DNA of 64,000 nucleotides from Zygosaccharomyces rouxii (Eukaryota > Ascomycota > Saccharomycetes > Saccharomycetales > Saccharomycetaceae): positions 248,001-312,000 of the forward strand of contig NC_012990.1 in assembly GCF_000026365.1 (NCBI RefSeq), given 5' to 3'. Positions 58,006-64,000 of this stretch are shown here, in pieces (positions within the stretch are counted from its first letter, which is position 1; the number at the start of each line of letters is the position of its first letter). The notes beneath the pieces are model-generated. The model saw only the letters and a program-made list of their open reading frames with translations. It did not search any database and had not been told where the DNA came from. The translations under genes were made by a program, and so were the position numbers.

Positions 58006-58294
58006 ATCGCCCAAATATGCTTCTACGTATAAAGCGATTCCTTTCTTACCTTCACATGTTCTTTTATCCATGAAGTTTCAACAAACAATGTCAAACTTTG
58101 ACAAGTAGCAAACACTCATAAACTAGAGGTTCAAATCACATATAGGAAATTATTTGGCCAATCAATTAGTTTGGAATAATTATTGGTTGTCTACGCTTCT
58201 CAATTGTCAGCAGCTCTTAATTTCAAAGGAGCTAATTCCATCGAAAAAGAAGAGAGAGAAAAGGTGGTGTCCCCTTAGGCGATAGATAACAATA

Positions 58295-59626
58295 ATGAGC
58301 AAGAAAGAGTTAAAGAGACCACAAAGTGTGGATAAGAAGGTAAATGATACTGCTGAAACGGAGCCATCTCCAACCAAGATGCCGCCATCACAGAATGGTG
58401 TAAAAGATGGAGACGAGAAGGAAAAGAAAAAGTATAATTTCTTAGTTAGAACCCTGTGGACATTCGTAATGATTGCAGGTTTTTTTGCTACACTTGCTGC
58501 TGGTCATTTCTGGTGTATTATTCTAATCTTGGTATGCCAAATTACTACTTTTAAGGAGTGCATAGCTGTTACTAGTGCCTCAGGAAGGAAGAGAAATCTG
58601 CCTCTTATCAAGACCTTAAACTGGTACTTTTTATTCACCACCATATACTATTTGGAGGGTAAATCACTGTTCCGCTTTTTCCAAAGTTATTTCCTCGAAT
58701 ACAAATTCTTAGCAACAGTGGCCGCCAATCACAAATTTATCTGTTACTGTCTCTATTTGCAAGGGTTTGTCATGTTTGTGTGCAGTTTACGCAAGGGATT
58801 TCTCAAGTGGCAATTTGCTAGTCTCTGTGTTACACACATGACTCTTTTACTGGTGGTTTTCCAAGCACATTTAATCATTAAAAATGTGATTAACGGGTTG
58901 TTCTGGTTCCTGGTTCCATGCGGATTAGTTATCATTAACGATATCTCTGCCTACTTATGTGGTATCACGTTCGGTAAAACCAAACTGATTGAAATCTCAC
59001 CAAAGAAAACTTTGGAAGGATTTTTGGGAGCATGGTTCTTTACAGCAGTTGCTAGTTTACTATTGACTAGACTACTCTCACCTTACATGTATTTAACATG
59101 CCCCGTTAAAGATATTCGCACGAATTTCTTCACATCCGTCAATTGCGAATTGAACCCAGTATTCATTCCACAGGATTACAGACTACCACCAATAATATTT
59201 GAAAAATTTGGAATTTCAGTGGTTACCTTGAAACCAATTTATTTCCATGCCTTGAATTTAGCATCATTTGCGTCTATATTTGCACCATTCGGTGGATTTT
59301 TCGCTTCAGGTTTAAAGAGAACTTTCCAAGTCAAAGATTTCGGTCATTCCATCCCAGGTCATGGTGGTATTACTGACAGAGTCGACTGTCAATTTCTCAT
59401 GGGATCCTTTTCCAACTTGTACTATGAAACTTTTATTAGTGAACACAGAATTACAGTCGAAACCATTTTATCTACCATCCTCATGAATTTAAGTGAAAAA
59501 CAGATTCTAGAGCTAATCAACACTCTGAATCTGATATTCTTTAGGAAAAACCTGGTAAGTGCGAACAACTACGACGATTTGATCAACATTTATAAGTCTG
59601 CAGCGGATGCGATTTCCGAGAACTAA
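58295..59626 (+). CDS. CDS1: CDS1, phosphatidate cytidylyltransferase (CDP-diacylglycerol synthase)
   Basis: 443 residues against 457 in yeast. A basic cytosolic N-terminus is followed by at least six membrane segments. The family signature SGLKRTFQVKDFGHSIPGHG + GITDRVD is complete (near residues 340-370), and GKTKLIEISPKKTLEGF precedes it. The enzyme makes CDP-diacylglycerol, the precursor of phosphatidylinositol, phosphatidylserine and cardiolipin, in the ER. Matches YBR029C. Confidence 0.97.
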   Translation: MSKKELKRPQSVDKKVNDTAETEPSPTKMPPSQNGVKDGDEKEKKKYNFLVRTLWTFVMIAGFFATLAAGHFWCIILILVCQITTFKECIAVTSASGRKRNLPLIKTLNWYFLFTTIYYLEGKSLFRFFQSYFLEYKFLATVAANHKFICYCLYLQGFVMFVCSLRKGFLKWQFASLCVTHMTLLLVVFQAHLIIKNVINGLFWFLVPCGLVIINDISAYLCGITFGKTKLIEISPKKTLEGFLGAWFFTAVASLLLTRLLSPYMYLTCPVKDIRTNFFTSVNCELNPVFIPQDYRLPPIIFEKFGISVVTLKPIYFHALNLASFASIFAPFGGFFASGLKRTFQVKDFGHSIPGHGGITDRVDCQFLMGSFSNLYYETFISEHRITVETILSTILMNLSEKQILELINTLNLIFFRKNLVSANNYDDLINIYKSAADAISEN

Positions 59627-59914
59627 TAACGAACAAGATGGAGCATGGAAAGGGGACATAGAGAGTATATAATTTTATTCCGTCATGTATAGTTTCGTAC
59701 ACTTTTCCAGTTATGTACCTTCCTGCACGCATATATAATATTTTATTTTATATCATTCTGTAAAGTTACCACTCGCTATACTCATTTAACGGTCAAATTT
59801 TCAGTCTTTCGTTGCATTGTTTCTCGAAACACGACTCTTTATCGAGATAAAAGATGACTACTAAGAAAGACACAACATATCTACCTCTACAAGGACCTCG
59901 AACCACGTAATAAG

Positions 59915-61273
59915 ATGGTTTTTACACTTGACGAAGATATTGAAGAATTATGTATTAGTGATGATGATTGTGAAGAGGCACCTCAGCAACTTTTACAACC
60001 AATGGGCGCTGAACATGTCGGTAAACATAGAAGGAAGTCATCTGTTCTCGAGAAGTTCCCTGTAGTTGCACCTCTACATTCGAGAAGATTATCACTTTCA
60101 GTAGGCGAAGGTCAAGGACAAGGTGTTGATCCAAGACTTTTAGCAGATTTTAAACCTGTTCGTGTATTAGGTAAGGGCGCCTATGGTAAAGTAGTATTGG
60201 TTAAAGATGAGCGTACTTCCAAATTGTATGCCATGAAACAATTACAGAAAGCTGAAATTATTATTGAAAACGATGAATCTCAGGATGTTTCCAAACGTGT
60301 GGAAAGAATCTTCGCTGAAAGAACCATTTTATCTCAATTGGATCATCCTAACGTTGTAAAACTTTTCTACACGTTCCATGATAATTCGAGACTCTATTTG
60401 CTCTTACAATATATTCCAGGCGGTGAACTTTTCTACCATCTTAAGGAACGTGGTACTCTAGATGAAGATACTGCTGCCTTTTATGCGGCAGAAATTAGTT
60501 GTGCACTAAAGTTTTTACATGAAAAGGGAATTGTCTACCGTGATTTGAAGCCTGAAAACTGCTTGTTGGATGCAGATGGCCATCTAGTCTTGACTGATTT
60601 CGGTCTAAGTAAGAAGAGTGTAGACGATAACAATTCATTATCAGCACCTGAAGATGTTTCTGTTTTACATTCAATAATTGGTACTCCGGAATACTGCGCA
60701 CCAGAAATCTTGAAAGGCGAACCTTATACACGTAACTGTGATTGGTATTCTCTAGGATGTCTAGTATACGATATGCTAGTGGGCAAACCTCCATATACCG
60801 GTGTTAATCACAAGGTTATTCTTAACAAGATTCAAAAGGAAAAGCAAGGTCCCCGTCTTCCATACTACCTCAGTGATGGCATGAAAGACTGGTTAGGTGC
60901 TCTGCTTAAGAAAGATTGCAACAAGCGTTGGGACGTGGACCGTTATTGGGCAGCCCAACCGCAAGCACAACAAGCACAGCAACAACGCAGAAGGAAGAAA
61001 AAAGCTGGTCAGGAACGTACTTCACCCTATACCAGCCATTTCGTGTTTCGTAAAATCAATTGGGCCAAGATACAAGATGGTCCGCTACAAAAGTCTGAAC
61101 AAGGCCCCATCGTACCTATCATTACGGATCTCGAGCTAGCGGAAAATTTTGACGAAGAGTTTACTTCGTTGCCCTTCGAGGAAAATCCACAGGGAAGAGA
61201 CATTCCTAAGTCAGACATCTTCAAGGGATTCAGCTACAAGGCCAGCGGTAGCTACTTAGAGAAGTACTTTTAA
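59915..61273 (+). CDS. YPK3: YPK3, AGC-family S6 kinase
   Basis: 452 residues against 525 in yeast. Kinase motifs: GKGAYGKV (86-93), the lysine in YAMK (108), YRDLKPEN (208-215), DFG (228-230) and TPEYCAPE (257-264). An insertion of about 20 residues separates DFG from the APE loop. The C-terminal hydrophobic motif FKGFSY (436-441) is the TORC1 target site type. Ypk3 phosphorylates ribosomal protein S6. A Gln/basic insert QPQAQQAQQQRRRKKK lies at about 349-364. Matches YBR028C next to CDS1. Confidence 0.95.
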   Translation: MVFTLDEDIEELCISDDDCEEAPQQLLQPMGAEHVGKHRRKSSVLEKFPVVAPLHSRRLSLSVGEGQGQGVDPRLLADFKPVRVLGKGAYGKVVLVKDERTSKLYAMKQLQKAEIIIENDESQDVSKRVERIFAERTILSQLDHPNVVKLFYTFHDNSRLYLLLQYIPGGELFYHLKERGTLDEDTAAFYAAEISCALKFLHEKGIVYRDLKPENCLLDADGHLVLTDFGLSKKSVDDNNSLSAPEDVSVLHSIIGTPEYCAPEILKGEPYTRNCDWYSLGCLVYDMLVGKPPYTGVNHKVILNKIQKEKQGPRLPYYLSDGMKDWLGALLKKDCNKRWDVDRYWAAQPQAQQAQQQRRRKKKAGQERTSPYTSHFVFRKINWAKIQDGPLQKSEQGPIVPIITDLELAENFDEEFTSLPFEENPQGRDIPKSDIFKGFSYKASGSYLEKYF

Positions 61274-61455
61274 GTTGTGCCTCTCACGTGCCCCCATAGT
61301 CATGATCATCGGTACGTGATTTTTCAACATCTTAGGGCCCAAAGGGAATTGAATCTTACAAAGGAGGATATCAAAGGGGGATATAAAAGAAGGAGATACC
61401 TCGGGGAACCTCTTCAATAAATCCAACAGCAATCCTACATTGAAATATCCCACAA

Positions 61456-62571
61456 ATGCAAGCCTTTAAAAGATTTGCCTCTAGCGTTCCCTCTCAATTC
61501 CGCTCCGTCATTTACTCTTCTCATAGCTTGGAGGATGTTACTAGTGTTTTGTCAGTGCATCGCTACACACCCAAGGAATCTTTAGAGAATTCTGTTGTGG
61601 TTCGTACCTTAGCCTTCCCTATTAATCCATCAGATGTAAACCAATTGCAAGGTGTTTACCCTTCAAAACCTGAAAAAACTTTGGATTATGGTACAAAAGA
61701 TCCTGCAGCTATTGCAGGAAATGAGGGTGTTTTTGAAGTCTTATCAGTACCATCCAATGAGAATTCTTTGAAAGCCGGTGATTGGGTAATTCCATTGTAT
61801 GCAAACCAGGGTACTTGGTCTGATCATCGTGTATTTAAAAATGCATCTGATTTGATTAAGGTCAATGGATTAGATTTGCATACTGCAGCTACCATTGGCG
61901 TCAATGGTGTTACAGCATACCAATTAGTTCACGACTACATCAAATGGACCCCTGGTGGTAACGAGTGGCTGATCCAAAATGCTGGTACTTCAGGTGTCTC
62001 CAAGATCGTTACACAGGTGGCCAAAGCTGCGGGTATCAATACTCTAAGCGTAATCCGCGATCGTGATAATTTTGATCAAGTGGCTAAAAAACTAGAAAAT
62101 CAACTTGGTGCCACTAAAGTAATTTCTGAATCTCAGAACAACGATAAACTTTTTGGCAAACAGGTGTTGCCCACCATTTTGGGTTCGAATGCAAGAGTTC
62201 GTTTAGCATTAAACAGTGTTGGTGGTAAATCAAGTGCTGCCATTGCTCGTAAATTGGAAAAAGATGCGTTGATGCTAACCTATGGTGGTATGTCAAAGCA
62301 ACCTGTTACTTTGCCAACTTCTCTTCACATTTTCAAAGGTCTAACCTCAAAGGGATTTTGGGTAACTGAGAATTGCCGTCGTGAGCCAAATAAGAAACTA
62401 GACGCAGTCAATGCGCTTGTCAAACTTTATAAAGAAGGAAAACTCATATCGCCAAAGGACGAAATCGTCACCACCGATGTGAACGCCAATGGTAGTGACC
62501 AAGACTTGTTGGAAGCCGTCAAGAAGGGAATCAGTGCTTCAGGTAAACAACTTGTTGTGTTTAAATGGTAA
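61456..62571 (+). CDS. ETR1: ETR1, mitochondrial 2-enoyl thioester reductase
   Basis: 371 residues against 380 in yeast. The presequence MQAFKRFASSVPSQFRSVIYSS is basic and mitochondrial in type. The medium-chain reductase core shows FPINPSDVNQLQGVYPSKP (with the catalytic Tyr), GNEGVFEVLSV, the nucleotide loop QNAGTSGVSKIVTQVAKAAG, and LTYGGMSKQPVTLPTSLHIFKGLTSKGFWV. The enzyme reduces enoyl-ACP in type II fatty acid synthesis, needed for lipoate and respiration. Matches YBR026C. Confidence 0.96.
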   Translation: MQAFKRFASSVPSQFRSVIYSSHSLEDVTSVLSVHRYTPKESLENSVVVRTLAFPINPSDVNQLQGVYPSKPEKTLDYGTKDPAAIAGNEGVFEVLSVPSNENSLKAGDWVIPLYANQGTWSDHRVFKNASDLIKVNGLDLHTAATIGVNGVTAYQLVHDYIKWTPGGNEWLIQNAGTSGVSKIVTQVAKAAGINTLSVIRDRDNFDQVAKKLENQLGATKVISESQNNDKLFGKQVLPTILGSNARVRLALNSVGGKSSAAIARKLEKDALMLTYGGMSKQPVTLPTSLHIFKGLTSKGFWVTENCRREPNKKLDAVNALVKLYKEGKLISPKDEIVTTDVNANGSDQDLLEAVKKGISASGKQLVVFKW

Positions 62572-62592
62572 ATATGAAACTATAGTAAATGC

Positions 62593-63747
62593 TTAGTGTA
62601 GAGATAAATGCTTCTTCTCGTAGTATGCAATTGACAGCACTACGCATGCTACACTCAACATGATGTATCCAATGACTTCCCAGCGCACAATGGTCGTCTG
62701 CGTGGGCTCACAGATCCAGTCAGAGATACCCATGAAGATGATAGCACCAAGATTAATTGTTGTCGAATACGATGGAGGTGTTTGTCTTTGAATTAGTGAG
62801 AGTGAAAAAACATGAGGTAGAGTACCAAAGAGGAATGCAGCTAGTGCCTCCAACCAAAATACTTTATTTGTTGGAACCTTTGCCAAAGTCGATAGAGCCC
62901 TTGGCAAGAATGGTAATAAAACAGCCATACAGATCGATGCAATGTAAGTCAAGTGCTGGCACTGATGAGAAAGCGTAATACGATCAGAAAAGTTAAACCA
63001 ACGGTTCCAAAGTACTGTAAAGGGACCCAACGTGAGGGCACCTAACCCACAAAGTAAACAACTCTTCAATCTATCAAAAAGAAATGGGTCCTCTAATTCA
63101 CCTGTCTTTTGGTTGATAGAAAATTTACCTGCCAAAAGGTCACAGGTAGCCTTCGTGTAAGATACCAAGACGATACCCATTAATGCAATCATCATAACGA
63201 TAAAATTACGGAACACATTCTTACGTCGAGATAATCCACATACACCATACAATAAGGAAGTGATCTCAAAAATTGAAGTGTTTTGTATAAGACCCACATC
63301 AAATGCTGGTGTCAATGACAGTGCATTCATATAAGTAAGGACTGGCACCAGTAGAAGTAATGATAAAATCACTAGTTTAACCACATAACTTACTTTCCCG
63401 ATAATATCATTATTTTTAACTCCATTGTCGTAACTGTCATAACTTCTTCCATTATTACTGTTGTTATTGTTTTCGCCATCCATAATACCATTGCGTTCAC
63501 CACGGGCTCTCAACTCTGGCGTCCCCGGTCTAGAAACTGTCATGGAGCTCGCTATTGATACCAGACGAGCAGAAGGTACTAGTAGCAACCAAGGCACAAA
63601 ATACATAAACAACAGGAAAATTGCGACCCCCTGGTGGTCGATACCAGGCCTCTCACTATCCCTTGCACTCGATTGTAATAGTGAGAGACATTTGGTCTGT
63701 ATGATGTAACTAAAGACTGCCACAAACCAGTAAATCCTAGTGTCCAT
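62593..63747 (-). CDS. multi-pass membrane protein, EamA/DMT transporter-like
   Basis: 384 residues from the ATG at 63747 (the frame to 63759 opens with TTG). About ten hydrophobic helices are visible, with a short Asn-rich cytoplasmic loop (GENNNNSNNGRSYDSYDN) after the second. The arrangement and the segment ALSLTPAFDVGLIQNTSIFEITSLLYGV, a typical helix 3-4 pattern of drug/metabolite transporters, suggest a relative of the yeast Thi74/YML018C type, but I cannot name the orthologue. S. cerevisiae has no such gene beside ETR1. Its stop lies 21 bp from that of ETR1 (convergent). Confidence 0.6.
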   Translation of the reverse strand: MDTRIYWFVAVFSYIIQTKCLSLLQSSARDSERPGIDHQGVAIFLLFMYFVPWLLLVPSARLVSIASSMTVSRPGTPELRARGERNGIMDGENNNNSNNGRSYDSYDNGVKNNDIIGKVSYVVKLVILSLLLLVPVLTYMNALSLTPAFDVGLIQNTSIFEITSLLYGVCGLSRRKNVFRNFIVMMIALMGIVLVSYTKATCDLLAGKFSINQKTGELEDPFLFDRLKSCLLCGLGALTLGPFTVLWNRWFNFSDRITLSHQCQHLTYIASICMAVLLPFLPRALSTLAKVPTNKVFWLEALAAFLFGTLPHVFSLSLIQRQTPPSYSTTINLGAIIFMGISDWICEPTQTTIVRWEVIGYIMLSVACVVLSIAYYEKKHLSLH

Positions 63748-64000
63748 GGTCTGGTTCAAGTTTAAGTTATTTCTCCCCTAAACAAAGAAGAGATTCTCAA
63801 CTCAAGCAGCTCTTTAACTTTTAAATAGCTTCTTCGCTTGCGTACTTGCCTGCGTGCTTGCTTGAATTCCTCAGCTATTGACAGTTTAATTAATTCACAA
63901 TCCCTCCAGCTCTTCAACTTTGTTGTATTTTAAGGCCCTTATGCTAAGGGAAAAAGAAAAAATAATAATATCATGGTGATAACAGTTTCAAACCCTCAAA

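Larger units (their letters stand above)
57775..58294. other. divergent promoter region RKM3 / CDS1
   Basis: 520 bp. It holds the (ATCTC)7 repeat (57806-57840), a tRNA-like relic on the minus strand (57911-58005) and otherwise AT-rich sequence. Confidence 0.5.

Noticed and set aside
1..64000. CRISPR array, prophage, transposon or LTR
   Set aside because: No direct-repeat array, integrase, reverse transcriptase or long terminal repeat was seen; the genes are ordinary yeast nuclear genes.

Overview
This is a 64 kb nuclear chromosome segment from a budding yeast of the family Saccharomycetaceae. It is compact, about 40% GC, almost intron-free, and uses the standard code. Nearly every gene has a recognisable Saccharomyces cerevisiae relative. 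Reading left to right, those relatives alternate between S. cerevisiae chromosome IV (YDR034C back to YDR012W: LYS14, MRH1, PST2, MIX14, RAD28, REG1, VPS54, RPS11, SES1, ATG31, FAL1, DAS2, GCV1, KCS1, DAD1, HED1, RAD61, PSF1) and chromosome II (YBR054W back to YBR026C: YRO2, YBR053C, REB1, FMP23, ZTA1, GIP1, TCM62, QDR3, CST26, FAT1, FIG1, ATP3, PDX3, HMT1, RPL4, RKM3, CDS1, YPK3, ETR1). This is the double conserved synteny of a lineage that did not undergo the whole-genome duplication. Protein similarity suggests the Zygosaccharomyces/Torulaspora clade; the species is not established.

Layout. 0-5.3 kb: a 5'-truncated LYS14-like zinc-cluster regulator, a ureohydrolase with a signal peptide and a MATE transporter; the last two have no counterpart at this place in S. 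cerevisiae. 5.6-10.5 kb: two flavodoxin-like genes in inverted orientation flanking a YBR053C-like gene and an opsin-related YRO2/MRH1 gene. 10.6-21.5 kb: MIX14, RAD28, REG1, VPS54 and REB1. 21.8-31.6 kb: RPS11 (without the intron of its S. cerevisiae relatives), FMP23, ZTA1, GIP1, SES1, tRNA-Val(UAC), ATG31, FAL1 and DAS2. 32-43.7 kb: TCM62, GCV1, QDR3, CST26, FAT1, FIG1 and ATP3. 44.8-56 kb: KCS1, DAD1, HED1, a 1.05 kb non-coding interval, PDX3, RAD61, PSF1, HMT1 and RPL4. 56.2-63.8 kb: RKM3, CDS1, YPK3, ETR1 and a multi-pass membrane protein.

The most interesting element is the HED1-PDX3 interval (49.1-50.1 kb). It carries a plus-strand TATA box with no coding sequence behind it, a strong hairpin, and directly after it a 29-base C/A-rich stretch that starts and ends with the same 8 bases (ACCCATAC). 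That is the layout of a telomerase RNA template preceded by a template-boundary helix. It is followed by further stable hairpins and an Sm-like site. S. cerevisiae TLC1 lies beside PDX3, so this is a candidate telomerase RNA gene. Tandem Rap1 promoter sites are the main alternative.

Promoter motifs fit the assigned functions: Yap1 sites at PST2, pheromone-response element at FIG1, CCAAT boxes at ATP3, PAC/RRPE at FAL1, RPL4 and RKM3, a URS1-like site at HED1, a middle-sporulation-type site at GIP1, and Reb1 sites at REB1. Most genes are independent housekeeping units; functional groups include mitochondrial proteins (MIX14, FMP23, TCM62, GCV1, ATP3, ETR1), lipid metabolism (CST26, FAT1, CDS1, ETR1), PP1 regulators (REG1, GIP1) and ribosome production (RPS11, RPL4, RKM3, FAL1, REB1, HMT1).
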